A stretch of DNA of 64,000 bases from Delphinapterus leucas (GCF_002288925.2 NW_022098057.1:66588193-66652192), one strand, 5' to 3'. Shown: positions 1 through 13,325, counted from the stretch's first letter. The notes: a model not told the origin generated them from the sequence alone. Made by a program: numbers and translations.

Positions 1-145
1 TGTTGACCACCACCAACTGGCCGATATGTGTTAACACCAGCCTTCCTAGCAGCAGTCAACTCACAGAATTGTGAGAAGAAGTTATCGTAGTAGACCACTA
101 AGTTTAGGGATAGTTTGTTATACAGCAATAAATAATCAAAATACC
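1..145 (+). repeat. 3' end of a MaLR/MLT1-like LTR (partial)
   Basis: The stretch ends in the pattern 'ccactaag...gtttgtta.acagcaataaataa', which is the usual 3' end of MLT1-type ERVL-MaLR LTRs. The window edge cuts off its 5' part. A second, independent copy of the same ending lies at 53430-53470. Assignment to the class is reasonable; the subfamily is not resolved. Confidence 0.55.
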
Positions 146-227
146 GAACCATGCAGTGATCATAATAGTCTTTCATAACAGCCTTTCAGAATTAGAATGG
201 CAGGGACCATAGCAGCCATACAATTTC

Positions 228-312
228 ATTACCCATCTGATGATCTTATTTACTATCTGAGATCTTATTCATTACCCATCTGAGATCTTATTTACTATCA
301 GGTGGCAATTTA
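228..312. repeat. 43-bp imperfect tandem duplication
   Basis: The 13-mer 'attacccatctga' occurs at 228 and again at 271. The bases after each copy match as well ('gatcttatttactatc'), apart from a 2-base length difference. This is a local duplication, not a known repeat family. Confidence 0.75.
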
Positions 313-2519
313 GCCTCTACTTAAGCTCCAAATATGTCAATAAACTCACCACTTGTTAAACCAGTTGATTCATCTTTTAGGTAATGCTATTTGAGTACAC
401 TTAATTTCATTTGTAAAAATCTCTTTCCTGTCCTTACTCATTAGTTCCATCTCTCTCTACAGTCCACTATCATAAACCTTTCTAACACCCTTCACTACAC
501 ACATTAAATCTTCATTATCTTTCGGCTTGGTTAGTAGATCCTCTCTACCTCAAGTCTTTAACCTCAGAATATGCTCTAGTCTATGTACCTCTTAAAACAG
601 ACAGCAGTTCTCTTGGAGTAGCCTACTGTGTGCTGGATCTCTTACTTAGAGGTATTAAGTGCATTTGTATGGCACTTTATACTCTTCAAAATGTCCCCAC
701 ATCATATAAACTCACATGATTCTCATGCCAGTTCCCGGAAGTAGGGTTGAGCACTTCTTCATATCCTTTTAATGAAAGGTAAACTTAGACCGAGAAAAAT
801 TAGGAAACACTACCAGACTATTAGAAATTTCTGAGTGCCAGGCTACTGTTTTGTTTTGTTTTGAGTTGTTTTGACTATTTTTCCATCTCTTTTCCCTCAA
901 GTGTAAAGACAGGGTGGTGAAGAGATACTCTTCCTCAGCTGTACCCTCAAGCAGAAAATGATTATATTTCATATAAGCGACAGGTGAAAGATTAACTAAA
1001 GTCATTACACTACAAGATTTGTCCAGCCTTGCTGAAGGTGAGACTAATGCTATGTATATCCCAGAACCTTTGGTCACCTGTCTTCTCAGGCAGCAGAGCA
1101 TCTGCCTAAAAGCATGGATCAACAAATGTTCAAAATAAATTCTTTCTCAGAATGAAAAAAATCACTCTACTTGTCTTCATGGAATTATCCTCTGTGGGTC
1201 CCCATTCAATAAATAGAATAAGATGTTCAAGGTATATTTCTTTTCTAGCTTCATTAGATGATTTGCTGTGATAGCATTTTAGGGGAGCCAAATTATTGCA
1301 TATTAATCATGATTTTTGAAGAGGTAAAGAAACTGTCTTCCACTTTCATACCTAAATATTTCCTGGGCATATGTATAAATATTGAAATTATAAAAATTGA
1401 TAAAGGAAAACCTATCTTATAAGTGTGGATGTAAGTATAAATGCATGTGCAAGTGTGTATATCTGCGTGGGTGGGTGTGTAAGTAGGTTCAATCCAAGAT
1501 AGTAATGTATATATGATTAAATAAGATATTTGAATGCTTATTTAGGTTTCTAAATTAACCTATATTTTCAAATTTTAGTTCTTCTTGCTTAAAGTAATAT
1601 TTCATAATGGATGTTGATATTTGTAGATGCTATTCTTATCATGTAAGGACTGAAAATAATATTTTAGGAGAATTTTGAGGAGAAATTTGATAGAATCTTA
1701 CTTATATTTTGGAAAACTTGTCAAGATAAATATGAAAACTAAGTTTTTCTTACATAGAGAAATCTGCATAAAGCTCTCTTGAACCATCACTCTGTATACC
1801 TAATTACCTTTCTTTACATTTGGAGACAATGTATTTTATTGTGATCATCATTTTTCACATCCCTATACAGATTTCTTTGATTTTTCTATCACTTCATATT
1901 ACTTCGAGATATTCTCTTTCATATTGCTTTCTGGAATTTCATGTATTTTCTTTAATTGGAACATATGGCCAGCTTTACATCTGTCAGTCTTTGATTACGG
2001 CTAGGAAATCACTACTTTCAGCATGCCTAATTATCCCAAGCCAGCTCCCAATTGTACTGTCATTAGTTTCAGCTCTCCTCAATCTTTAATCAATTTCCTT
2101 TCTAAAAAAAAGACAAGATTTAACACAGTATTCAAATGATAACACAAATCATCTGTGGTGAAGAGTTTTGTGTCCCTGCCAAACTGAATTTATATTATAT
2201 GGGAAAATGTGTGTTTATTAACTGATATATAATGCCCTCCTTCATTTAAGAAAAATTTAGTGGTGTTAGTGTTCGTATGTGGAATAGAGCTTGTTTAAAT
2301 TCAGGGGCCTTTTACAGCAATTTTGGGACTCTTTCTATGTTGCTTTCAAACAGTACTGGACATTATTTTTGATTTATCAGATAAGTATACTGATATCTGA
2401 GTTGTTAGATATGATGCTTAAGAGCATACAACCAGTAACAAAGTTTAGAGTCATGGCAAAATCTGATGCCAAAAATCCCTGTTTGTTTTTCTACATCTTC
2501 CATTCTATTGATAAATAGA
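313..2519. other. AT-rich non-coding DNA, no feature recognised
   Basis: I see only low-complexity patches: a TTTTG-rich run near 848-870 and a TG-rich run near 1440-1495. Short open frames on both strands (up to 118 codons) show no family resemblance and no coding context. Confidence 0.6.
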
Positions 2520-2665
2520 TGTCAGGAGTTCTAAGTTCTACTGCTTTTTATTCTGTTAACTGTCAACTCTTAACTGATTACATGATCACAAGTTAAGACA
2601 CTTAGCTTCAGTTTCCTTATGTGCAAATGCAGTGTTGTAGATGAGAAAATCGGGATTTTACAGAA
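2520..2665 (+). repeat. MIR-like SINE fragment
   Basis: The order 'ggagttctaagttcta', a variable region, 'cttagcttcagtttcctta' and 'agatgaga' follows the MIR layout (tRNA-related body, then core with the 'cctcagtttcctcatctg' signature). It is strongly diverged. Confidence 0.45.
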
Positions 2666-2849
2666 GTCTCTTGGGTGATACAGCCTTTAGTCATGGTTCT
2701 CAACCATCCACTTCTGTTCCAACCACATTTATCAATTCTATTTCTTAGGGTCCAGCGATCTATTATGTTTGAAGAAATAATTCCACTGCCATTAAAAAAT
2801 CCGTTGGTGATCCATTTTTGCATTCATTAATCATGCCCACTCTCCAAGG

Positions 2850-3068
2850 CTCAGCTACTTGTTAACTCAGTGAAACTTTTCTGATTGTCCCTCTTAGAGG
2901 CAGACACTCCCTGTTCTGAGTTATTACTCTCAAATTGCCATGATCCTGCTAGCGATTTAGAACATTTTGATTAAGATGTAGATACTCTTTAAAGATACAT
3001 TTTACCTAATTTTTATCAGCCATAGGATTGACAACCCATAAATGTTACTTGAATGAACAAATGAGTGA
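2850..3068 (+). repeat. L2-like LINE 3' end
   Basis: The end 'aaatgttacttgaatgaaca' followed by 'aatgagtgaat' is the L2 3' terminus pattern ('aaatatttgttgaatgaatg'). The upstream part is T-rich as in L2 3' regions. It is diverged and its 5' boundary is approximate. Confidence 0.45.
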
Positions 3069-4382
3069 ATAGTCACAGAAGTCTGTCACAGCTCTGAAAC
3101 TTCAAATATATTTGTCTAAATCTCAAGCTAGCAATTGTTGTTCATCAGAACAAAGTACATTAGGCTTGCAAGTAAATGTTTTTTAAAACATGTAATTACA
3201 TATTTCTTAGTATTCAGATTTAAACTATATATTTCAGAAAATCATAACCTTAGAAAAGTTGAAAAAAATTATGTCAGACTTTAATTTTCATCTTTAATCC
3301 ATGCTTCTATTGGACGAAAAGTAAAATTAAAGAACAGGAAATGAATCAATCTATTTTAATAGTCTCATCATAAACCACATTGAGTTTCATATATGACATG
3401 TATCACAAAATTTTCTTCAGATTAATCAAATTTTATCACAGCTCGTTCACTCTGTCTCTCAATGAATATGTATTTGTATTGATTTCTGCATCTATGTGTA
3501 AGTATATATGTGTGTGTGTGAAAATATATACATGCATGTACATATGTTCATGTGTGTGAACGTGTGTGTGTGAGTGCACAAAATATTTATGTGGCAGGGC
3601 CACAGAACTATTTTTTTATAAGGCATGAAAGAAGTCAGGTGGCCAAATTTATCGTTTATTTGAATATATATATATATGATATATTCTAGGTTTTTTTATG
3701 TGAATAGATATCCGTTTCTGATCCTTCATTCTCAATAACTGTACTACTAGTAGCCATCAATGCTGGCTATGGAGAGGTCATTATCCCTTCTATACAGTAT
3801 TTCACCTGACCAAAAATGTCCCCAATGAAGTTCTCAGAGGTTCTATACAAAAGTGTTAAGGAAGTTGTTTTAAGGTCTTACAAAGTCCAGCTGTGTGTGG
3901 GGAGTGGGAGTGGGCATCAGCTGATGGTGTTTGACTCATGGTTTCAGGGTCACACCCTCATGTCTCATCCTCTTTCCTTTCACCTTCACCTATTGCTTAC
4001 CATTTCCCTCAACTTCACCCACCATTCTATTTCTTTGTTCTCTCTTTCCTGGGGCCTACCCACTTTCCCTATAAAAGTAATCCATTTATAGGTCCTTTTT
4101 ACAACTCACACATTAGATAAGCATAGACTTCTTATGTGTTACTCTTTTTTCTTTTCTACCAAATTTTATCTGACTTGTTACAGGGGAGAGTTCTGAGCTG
4201 TAGGTGTCTAGAGTATATGAGAGCTGGTCCCATGTGGGTAGGTGCATTGTGAATGGCTTCCACTCTGATCTCAAATAGCATTATTAAGATATCTGAAATT
4301 CAGAACACCTCACAACAAGAGCTTTATTTTGTTTCTGGAGACTATGTCTCTATATAAGAAATCTATATAAATTCAACTAATT
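3069..4382. other. Non-coding DNA with TG/TA simple repeats
   Basis: TG-rich microsatellite DNA runs from about 3500 to 3580 and a short (TA)n from 3664 to 3678. Nothing else is recognised. Open frames of 91 and 60 codons near 3816-4120 overlap each other in different frames and look like chance frames in pyrimidine-rich DNA. Confidence 0.6.
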
Positions 4383-5075
4383 CTTATTGAACTCTTACTA
4401 TGTACCAGATACTGTGTTAAGTCCTGAAGACAGTATTGTGAACAAAAATGCATTTGGATGCCCTTGGGAGGTTATAAATGAGAAATCCATAGATTAATAA
4501 AATAATCTCAAAATGTTTGTTAAATTGCTACTAGTATAATTATTATGAAGAGAAATATATAGTAAGAGAGCAGATAAGGTGGAGTTTAATTGCATGAAAG
4601 ATGGCAGAGAAAGTTTCTCTAAGGAAGAACAGATTAAGCTGGAGCCTATTCATGCAATAGATTTTATTCCTCTTGGTATACAGCGTCTAAGCATTGTCTA
4701 GGCTAGGGGGAAGAAATAAATTTCCAGACAGATAAAACACTCCTTTGACAAGAATGAGCATGAATATACTACAGGGTCGCTAGAAAGCCAATGCAGTTAG
4801 AGAAGAAGGCAAAGTGCATGGTACAACGTAATGATGCAGAGGAAATGGGGTGCCAGCCATGAGGAGGCTGTAGATTATATCAAGGACTTTCGTCTGATGA
4901 TAGAGCAGCCTTCAAACATTTAAACTAGAGTGGGCATGGAGGAGATTTGCATTTCACAAGATAACTCCAGTTCCATGCGGAAATTAGAAAAGTGCAAGGT
5001 TATTGGGAAGAAGAAATTGGAAGTCAAGGAGACTAACTGAAGATGTTTAAATGGGAAAATGACATGATTAAAGGT
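4383..5075 (-). repeat. L2-like LINE fragment, antisense
   Basis: The piece 'actcttactatgtaccagat' followed by 'actgtgttaag' is the reverse complement of the L2 3' end, where the sense strand reads '...cacatagtaggcactcaa'. The downstream purine-rich text on gains, 'gagtgggcatgga' and the like, follows the antisense L2 body as I recall it. The 3' end is clearer than the rest. Confidence 0.5.
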
Positions 5076-5654
5076 CTTGTTCAAGTTTATATCTGTGGAA
5101 TTTTCTCCCTTTTATTTATGATTTCTAAAAATCAAATCTGATGGGAACATTGGCTAATTAAAATTCTAGGCAAGTCAGGTATCAGTTAATTGAGTTTTTA
5201 CTGTACTTGCACCATCAATTTTCAATGCTTTTAATGAAATAGAATGTGTTCTCTTTGGAATTTAAATGTGTCTATTGTATTTCAGACGGTAATCATCTTC
5301 AATTTCTCCTACAGATTGCCATCTGTAAAACTTCTGTAAATGTTATTCTAAAAATAACCAATAATCTGTGATCATTTGTTATTTTTTTTCCCAGTGGAGA
5401 CCTTGGCCCATTTTTCTTTTTATAAATAAGGAAATGGAACCAAGGGGGAAAAAAAAACAGAGAACCAAATCCCTCCTCTCAGCGAATGATAGGGCACTAT
5501 GAGCAATAGTATATTCTGTGATTTTCTACAAGGCAATAGTTAGCTGTGGAATTCAAATTAAAAATGAGATGATGAAGTAGGTATTTATAGTTTTTTTTAT
5601 TTAGCTGCACAATTTAAAATTTCTGACTCTCTGTCTCTCTGTCCCTCCCTCTCC
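5076..5654. other. Non-coding DNA, no feature recognised
   Basis: AT-rich DNA with poly(T) and poly(A) tracts and no identifiable repeat or gene. Confidence 0.55.
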
Positions 5655-5718
5655 ACACACACACACACACACACGCACACACACACGCACACACAGAGAG
5701 AGAGAGAGAGAGAGAAAA
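5655..5718. repeat. Compound (CA)n-(GA)n microsatellite
   Basis: About 40 bp of CA repeats interrupted by two 'cg' steps run directly into about 20 bp of GA repeats. A 60-codon minus-strand frame across it is only translated repeat. Confidence 0.95.
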
Positions 5719-5776
5719 ACACACAGAAACACATATCTTGTCGGTTTCTGTTGGTTCTGGGTTTTTTTGGTAAACC

Positions 5777-5828
5777 TCAACTAACACAAAGACCATAAAA
5801 GGTCAACTAACACAAAGACCATGAAAGT
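5777..5828. repeat. 26-bp tandem duplication
   Basis: Two adjacent copies start with 'tcaactaacacaaagaccat' at 5777 and 5803. They differ only near the 3' end. The high identity suggests a fairly recent replication-slippage or repair event. Confidence 0.9.
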
Positions 5829-6094
5829 TCTTAGTTGACACACTTCTTATTCCAGTGTTTTGTCTGATTAGCTTCTTCTTTTGCTTTGAAATATATTTTA
5901 GTTTGGTTGATAAATTATGTGAAGAAGCATGGCATATAAGAAATGTATCAATGAGGTGGAATATTTCAGACTGGACACTGGATTGGGAGAGTGGGGATGG
6001 TAGCTGTAAGGGAAATAAATGGATTTTGCTTAAGCCTTTGAGTGTATGCTTGTGTTTCCCACCAAAGCGAGAAATAGAATAGCAGGAGAAAGAT

Positions 6095-6340
6095 TAGAAT
6101 TAATCTGAGGAATTTTAATATGAGTGTACATCTTCTAGTGGAGGTGTCTAACAGGTAATAGGTAAATGGGAGAAATCACATGTGAAACAGATTTGGCTAT
6201 CATTAGGATATAATTGATAATTAAATCCAAATGGAATTCAGTGAATCCATCCATGGAGAACATATGGAATGAGAATAAGGGGTAAAGGACAAGACTTATG
6301 GGAAATGCCAACATTTAAATATACATGGAGTCAGAGAAAT
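6095..6340 (-). repeat. Possible L2-like fragment, antisense
   Basis: The phrases 'aggtgtctaacaggtaatag' and 'gggaaatgccaacatttaaa' resemble the antisense L2 body, as do fragments near 4.9, 31-32, 33.3 and 45 kb. This is a weak call from pattern memory. Confidence 0.35.
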
Positions 6341-9195
6341 CTTAAAGTGCTTGTCAAGTTTCCAGAAAGACAGGAGAAAACCAGAAGTGAATTTTGTCTT
6401 ATAAACCTGGAAAGGAGAGCACTTCATTAAATGGGAAGACTTTCAAACTTTCAATAGTTTCAGTCAAGCGGTAGAAATATAAGCCATATTTAACTGTGTT
6501 GTCCCATAAAGAAAGAATCATGTTTACAGAAGGGATGTTGGGTGACATTACTTGAAAATCTAGGATGCTTAACTGTAAGGTTTGCCTGTGACTGAGGGAC
6601 TTCTCAGGGTGCAGGACTTCCAGTGTTAAAATCAGAACAGTTCCAGGCAGACAGTGATGGTTCATCACCCTACAATGGAATTGTCTTTGCATGAATGTGA
6701 AAGGGACTACTTTTGAGGCAGTAGGAATAATCAGAAAAAAGCTGAAATTTCCATTCTCCTTGCCTTCCCCCATCATCTCTGATCTTTCTGTATATACTTA
6801 ATGAATGAATGAATCTTCTTTACTCACTCAGAACGTTTGTAAGGACCCCGGTACACTTAGAGGAGAGGAAGATTTTATTTAAGGCAAGGGATAGAGAACA
6901 TTCAGTGAATATGCTGATGTCATGTAATTGTGTGTTGTTTTGCTTTGTTTTCAACAGTGCACTGGTGTTCCAGATGGCATAGTGTAATGGGTTGGCAAGG
7001 AAGCCTAGAGTGAGAAATTAAATCAGAAGGGAAGAAATACATAGCAGCAACGGGGTGAGAGAGGAGTAGAGACAGATGACAGGAGTGACTTGCATTTAGG
7101 GGACAATATAGGATGACAGACCTGAGGGATATTATACTATTTGCTTTGGTTAAACTATGTATCTGAATTGTCATGTAATGGTAATTACGTCAACCAAGGA
7201 AGAGAAACGAGTGGTACTAATGAAAACTTAATTATATTTTCTCTTTCAAATATTGTGGCTTTGCTTAGAGTTTCAAATAGAGCATTTGTTAAAAGATAGC
7301 AAAACAAATATTACTCTCCAACAAACGAGCAGTGAGAGCAAACAACAAAAAGAGGCAACTCTATTTCCTCTCTGAGCAAAGCTCAATTTTGGCCTGGGGT
7401 TTGACATCAGTACAATTCATCATCCAGAAAAATGTTAGACCCAGACCAGAATATAAGGATTCGTGCTTGTACACCTCATCACTTAGAATTTTTCAGGCTG
7501 TAGAAACATAATCAAGCTAATATAATTAGGGAGACATGATAAGGTTGCATGAGGAAATAAAGAAAACAGGAAACTCTAGGAATGACTGTGTAGTCATGTC
7601 ACATAGAAATTGAAATGGCATTCTGTGATAAAACCTAAATCTAATGAATCACCATTATGGTGACTTGGTCACTTTCTGTTCCACTTACAGCTCTTTTCTA
7701 TACCATTATAACACTTCTATTTAATCATGGGTTCTGCTTGCTACCATCTCATTTTATGTCATTATTCTATATCATTCCACTGTCTACTGAGTTTCTCTGT
7801 ATTTCTCAAACGCTCATCAAAAAGGCTGGTATGTAACCAGTGTAAGGAGTTCCTTTATGGCAGAGGTTTTTAATCATACTGCTTCATAACTACAGAAAAA
7901 TCTAGATGCCTACCTCAGGTCCAAGGAGGTATATCGAGCGAGGCAGAATGTGGCAGGGTGATAAGGTTCAAACTGTGAAGAACTGTAGTTCAAAAAAGAG
8001 TTCAAAACTATAGTTCAAAAAAAAAGTCTATCGTAAGAGTGCTTTAGGTCTGACTCTTGCCTCAGGAGACGGCATCTCTGGTACATGTTTCCCTTAGATA
8101 CACGCACTTTAGTGAAGAGCCTGATGTGAGGGGAAAGGATGGAATTCATCTGAGATTTAAGCGTCAGACAAGTTTAGTCCAAATTCAGTAGGTCTACATT
8201 AAGAAGTTATCAAGTTGCTATGGTGTTCTCATCTTGGGTGATTCAGCCTTTATCTTTAGCGTGTTGTATATTTCAGGGCAATTGTGTTAACCATTTAGGT
8301 TCATATTTAATCTGTTTGGGACATAGATTATACATTTCACTTGTCCCTTAGGCATCTACCTTTCATAGATAAGTTACTATATCTCCTCCCTAGTTTCCCT
8401 TATTTTTTTATTCACATTTCACAGCTTTTTCTTGTATTTAGCCAAGAGAATCCAAGTAAGAATTCTTCATTTTTCACCTCAATGAGGTCAGTGCTACAAA
8501 TTCATTATAATTTCTTCTTCCTTAGTTTGGGTCTAATTTCTCACTCCTGTATATCCATAATCGTACTCTCTTGGTAATAAAGATAGCAGAGTTGCATACA
8601 AGATATGTAATTATTATAGTAGAGGTATCACATAGAAACTTCTCTTAGCAACGCCAAGTTTTTATAATCTGCACAAGTAAGGTAATTCCAACAGTGTTTT
8701 TTTTAACCTCTGTTAATGTGATTAACTTTAAAGGCTAATTAATTCAGAGATGGAGATGTGGAAGAAATTTTAAAAACATACAATAGGCCATTTTCTATTA
8801 ACATATATGTATTATTTGAATTGATCTAGAGATTGATGGCAAAATTATTTTCTTCATTTGCAAGACATTTCTCTTTACTAACTCACACATGAAGATGAAT
8901 TTATGAGACGCAGTACCAAGGGGAGCATATCAGAAGAGTTAAAATAATTATTCTCATTCAATTTTTAGAAAACCTGATTCAAAACAGAAATTTGCTAAAA
9001 TTGGCCATTAATGCATAGGGTATGAAGGCAGTTGGCAGATCAAAACTAAAATTCATTTTTAGAGTAGCTTCTTTTTCTCAATTTCCAGATAGTTTCCATA
9101 ACTTGATCAGGGCAAACATGACAGAGAATAAGAATGAAGATGTTTGGGACTACAACTCCTATATATGTTCTATTATCTGATCCTTAGATCCTTAC
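6341..9195. other. Non-coding DNA with one unresolved old repeat
   Basis: A segment near 6560-6690 ('tgactgagggacttctcagg', 'cttccagtgttaaaatcag') resembles a common old mammalian interspersed repeat that I cannot name. A 125-codon minus-strand frame across it (6399-6776) has no recognisable domain. The rest is AT-rich unique-looking DNA. Confidence 0.5.
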
Positions 9196-9244
9196 TGTAT
9201 TAGTAAGGGTTCTCCAGAGAAAGAGATATGTATATATACACATC

Positions 9245-9453
9245 TTTTTTTTTTTTTTTTTGCGGTACGTGGGCCTCTCACTGCTGTGGCCTCTCCCGTT
9301 GTGGAGCACAGCCTCTGTTCGCGCAGGCTCAGCGGCCATGGCTCACGGGCCCAGCCGTTCCGCAGCATGTGGGATCCTCCCGGACCGGGGCACGAACCTG
9401 CATCCCCTGCATCGGCAGGCGGACTCCCAACCACTGCACCACCAGGGAAGCCC
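9245..9453 (-). mobile_element. CHR-family SINE (tRNA-derived)
   Basis: The reverse complement starts 'gggcttccctggtggtgcag', contains the tRNA-like promoter region with a B-box-like 'ggttcgtgccccgg', and ends in a 17-base A tail (T tract at 9245-9261). Flanks 'tatatacacatct' and 'tatatatacatctt' look like a target-site duplication, blurred by the TA-rich site. It is inserted into an antisense LTR and is therefore younger than it. Several overlapping open frames across it are translated SINE. Confidence 0.93.
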
Positions 9454-9497
9454 TATATATATACATCTTATTGTATTGGTTCTCTCTCTCTTGCTCT

Positions 9498-9522
9498 CTC
9501 TCTCCATATATATATACATATA

Positions 9523-9560
<38 letters not shown>
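9498..9560. repeat. TA/TG microsatellite inside the LTR
   Basis: Runs of (TA)n, (TG)n and (TA)n follow each other. This position is a known expansion-prone part of this LTR type; here it is read directly from the sequence. Confidence 0.9.
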
Positions 9561-9561
<1 letters not shown>

Positions 9562-9998
9562 GGAAGAGAGTAAGTAATGAGGAATGGCTCACGCAGTTAT
9601 GGAGGCTGAGAAGTCTCACGACCTGCTATCTGCAAATTGGAGATCCAGGAAAGCCAGTGGTATATAATTCCAGCCCTAGTCCAAAAGGCTGAGAACCAAG
9701 GGAGCTGATGGTGTAAATCCTTGTTCAAGGGCAGGAGAAGACTGATGATTTAGCTTAGGCAGGGAGGCCAGAAGAAAAAGGGGTGAATTTCTCCTTCCTC
9801 TGCCTTTTGTTCTAATCAGTTCCTTAATAGGTTGGATGATGCCACCTACACTGGGGAGGATAGTCTACTGAGTTCACTGATGAAAATGTTAATCTCATCC
9901 AGAAGCACACTCACAGATACACCCCAGAAATAATGTTTCATGGGCTATCTGGGAAATCCTTAGCTCATTCAAGTTAATGTATGAAGTTAACCATTACA

Positions 9999-12900
9999 TT
10001 TACTTTTATCTGTGAGAAAATTCAAGGCCAGAAAGGAAAAATGATATTGCAAAATATATCAAATAGACATGTTTTTAGCTGCTGGTAACAGAAAATCATT
10101 TACAAGACAAGCTTAAGCAATAGATTATTTTTGTTCACATAACAAGAAGTATAGATCAAGTCAGCTGTTGGATTGGTTCAAGGGCTCTGAGTTGTCAGAA
10201 CTGATGACTTATTCCTGCTGTCAATACAACAGTCTCCAGCAGGAAGCAGGAACTTGAAGGTAGAATAGCACCTATGTCAAGAAAGCAAAGCTTTTCTAGG
10301 AACCCAGAAACAGATTTCTACTTCGTTTGGCCAATAGTATGCACAAGTAGCCAAAATGTAGCTAGGAGAAACAAATTTAGGAACAGATATTGGAGCAGCT
10401 AAGCAGTACTGTCTGTTATAAACTCAAGCATGTGGCTTTTTTTTCTGGAAGAATAAAAAAGCTCAATTGTTTCTATCCAGTGATTAAGTGATCATGATAA
10501 AAAGGATAGCAGGCTTTCTGAGGGCTGCCAACAGGCACCATAAATGAGCTAAGAAGCAAATCCTCCCTGTCAAGCCTTAAGATGACTCCAGCTCAACCAA
10601 CAGCTTGAATGCAGCCACATCAGAGACTCAGATGCTGACACACAGAAACTGTGATATAACAGATATTTGTTGCTTTAAAAAACTTTAAATGGGATAAACT
10701 TAAAATGACATGAGATAATAGAAAATAAAAAAGGATAGTACCACTAGGTCAATGTTTTTCTTTAAAAATCAATGCTAAAAAAATTAACGTGGGCAAACAG
10801 AGCATCAGCAGGTTGGGACAAAACATAAGGGATGAAGAAGAAAAATTCACATGCTAGATTTTCTTAAGGAAGCCCAGTAAAAATATGCATTAAATTATCT
10901 CTTCCTTTAAGGAAATAAGACAACTTACTATGTACTGTTTTGAGCAGAATTAAAACAACATAAATTGCAGTACATGGATATATGTAACATTTCCTTTACT
11001 TTATGTCGAAGATCAACTTGTATAAAATTACAAAGATTTTCCTGAGGAGTACTACCATCCTTAAGTTTATGGTATCATAATCACTAGTCCTGTTATCTGA
11101 CAGAAAAAGGGCAGCTACAGCTTCAATTTATTGATCATCTCCTCTACTGCAGGAATACATGTCATCTTCATTAATAATAATATGTTGACATTAAAATTAA
11201 TATTTAAAAATTGGAAGAATAAAACCCAAAGAGTCTAATTAACCCCACTAGATTAGTGAAGCAAGAATACTTATAGTAGTATAACCCAAGTAGGTCTGGT
11301 TCTAAAGGCTATGGTGTTTTTTCACTCTACCTTCACTTAGAGAAAAGGAGATATGGTACCAGTAAGTGTGCTTCAGAAACTTTAATGTATTTTATTACAA
11401 CTTTATAACAAATCACACATATGCTTTTGTTATTTAACACATTTGTAACATTTGGAATGTAGAGGTAAAAAAGTCTAGAAATACTGAATTAACACTATTA
11501 ATAATTTCCAAATAAAGAATACTGTAAAGTATCGTGATGGTAAATAAAAGAATCAGTACTAAAAGGCAGACCAAAATATTGAACTCTGTAATCAGAAACT
11601 CACAACCCTCAAAATTTACCTTTCAAATGGTCTCTATCCATTACCATGAGTTCTTTGCAATCCATCTCCTGTTGAACCATTTGTTATCTACCAAACTACT
11701 TATTTTATAGAGCAAAATATGTCCATCCTTATCTCTTAGCACACATTAAATATTGGTTTTCACATTCTTCAAATTGTCTTTGTAGCTCATTTCTTCCTGC
11801 ATAGTCACTGGTCACTGATTTTGCTCTATCTTACACTCGTTTCCCACCTACCAGAACTTTCATTTGCTTGACCAATACGTAGTATAGGTTCTCAGATTTT
11901 TAGGTCTTTGGAAACTTCCTTCAGTTTTAAGAAGTGCAAAGTGCTATGAATGTCTACTCCCCTACAATAAATAATATCACTTTAAAAAAATAAATGGCAG
12001 TCATAGTTTGAAAGAAAGCCTTTAAGTTGTCATTTCATATCTCTTAGCTGACATATTGTACAATTAGGAGTTCCTAAGTGCAATTCTTCAAAGAAAAGCT
12101 GGAAACAGAGTTCATATATTTGTCAGTGAGTAATACATAGTATATCCAACTCTCCTGTGGTTAAAAATTAGTCTGTTTTTCCCCTGAAAAGTGCAATAGG
12201 CACTAGATGACAAGTCATTTGTTGAAACAAATATGATCTCTACATGATTCATCCCTTCAAGGAGGCTTGGCCTGTCTGCTGTGGGATATTTAAAAAAGAC
12301 TGTTTTACCAAGGAGTAATACTTGATGTTATCCATGTTGTTACCTGAATTCTCTAATGGAATTGAGTGAAAAACAAAACAAACAAACACACAGAAAATTC
12401 AAGCAGTTTTTCAGTCAGATGAGAAAATGGTGATCATGAAACCTAAGCCACATATATTACTTTCCAAAAGAGTCAGCTATTTAATTATGATCCACAATTA
12501 AGACTCAATCTAGAGGAAGAAATTTAATGAGCATTTTTTTCTTGTAAGTAGTTTCTCTTCCAATTCAACCTTGGGTAGATAGTTTCTCTTCCAATATCTC
12601 AGATGTGTACTCTTAGACATTGTTAACTGTCACCATCTCCACACATTGGTGGGATATAAGAGAGGTATTATAAGTGAGTAAATAAATAATAAAATAATTC
12701 AAAGCAGCTTTGGGCTCACCCACATGATGTTATGCCAGAGTACCCCTAAAATAACAGCTCTAAGGAGCCTAGATGAACCCTATACATAAACGTCAGAACC
12801 CACACACCCAATCAAAGCAAAACCAAAGCCACTTGCTTCAAGACTTCACTCCTTCAAGACTTCTTTGCAAAATAAATGCTCCTATCTCCCATCTACTCCT

Positions 12901-13020
12901 TTTATTTTGTTTTATTTGTTTTTTTCTTCCTAATCCTCTCAAAATTTCTCCTTGTTCTTTAGAAAGAACTCTTTAAAAGCTCAAAGGTATACCTTATTCA
13001 TTTGCATCATAATTTCAACA
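9999..13020. other. Non-coding DNA; possible degraded repeat at 10080-10400
   Basis: The part from about 10080 to 10400 ('caatagattatttttgttca', 'ttggccaatagtatgcacaa') resembles an antisense old interspersed repeat that I cannot name. From 10400 to 13020 I recognise nothing beyond AT-rich sequence. Confidence 0.45.
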
Positions 13021-13049
13021 ACAGAGACCATATAATAGGATTAATGTGC

Positions 13050-13325
13050 AAATTTATATATATATACACATACATATGTATACATAAACACATATATCCT
13101 TATTGTGCTGATGTTGTTAAAAATAGTCAATATGCTTGAATAGTTATATTATTGCTCTATGATGTAAGAGAGAAAAAACTTGGGAAATTTAAAAGAAAAA
13201 TTATTCTTATTCATGTATATAATATACAGTATACATGATAGACTATATAAATAACAATATATATTTATATTATACTTTCTAATATAAATAGCAACTACAT
13301 GTGTGTATACATATATAGCATAGCA
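13050..13325. repeat. AT-rich region with TATACA-type simple repeats
   Basis: Irregular runs of 'tatatatatacacatacata' type appear near 13055-13100 and again near 13215-13320. Confidence 0.7.

Larger units (their letters stand above)
9196..9998 (-). repeat. ERVL/MaLR-class LTR, antisense, interrupted by a SINE
   Basis: Read on the plus strand it starts 'agtaagggttctccagagaa', carries a TA/TG dinucleotide expansion (9500-9560), continues 'atggaggctgagaagtc', and ends near 'gaagttaaccattaca'. The reverse complement therefore starts near 'tgtaatggtta' and ends '...ctctggagaacccttac', which is a common mammalian LTR layout. A CHR SINE sits inside at 9245-9453. Only LTR sequence is present, with no retroviral genes. 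The exact subfamily is not resolved. Confidence 0.65.

Noticed and set aside
769..1125. 118-codon minus-strand open frame
   Set aside because: No recognisable domain, no splice or start context, and it ends in low-complexity sequence; expected by chance in 64 kb.
5655..5718. Regularly spaced repeats resembling a CRISPR array
   Set aside because: This is a dinucleotide microsatellite, and no repeat-spacer structure occurs anywhere in the window. The DNA is eukaryotic.
6399..6776. 125-codon minus-strand open frame, longest outside the known repeats
   Set aside because: It crosses what looks like an old interspersed repeat near 6560-6690 and has no conserved motif.
9228..9692. 154-codon plus-strand frame and overlapping frames of about 100 codons
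   Set aside because: Translated SINE, LTR and TA/TG microsatellite sequence.
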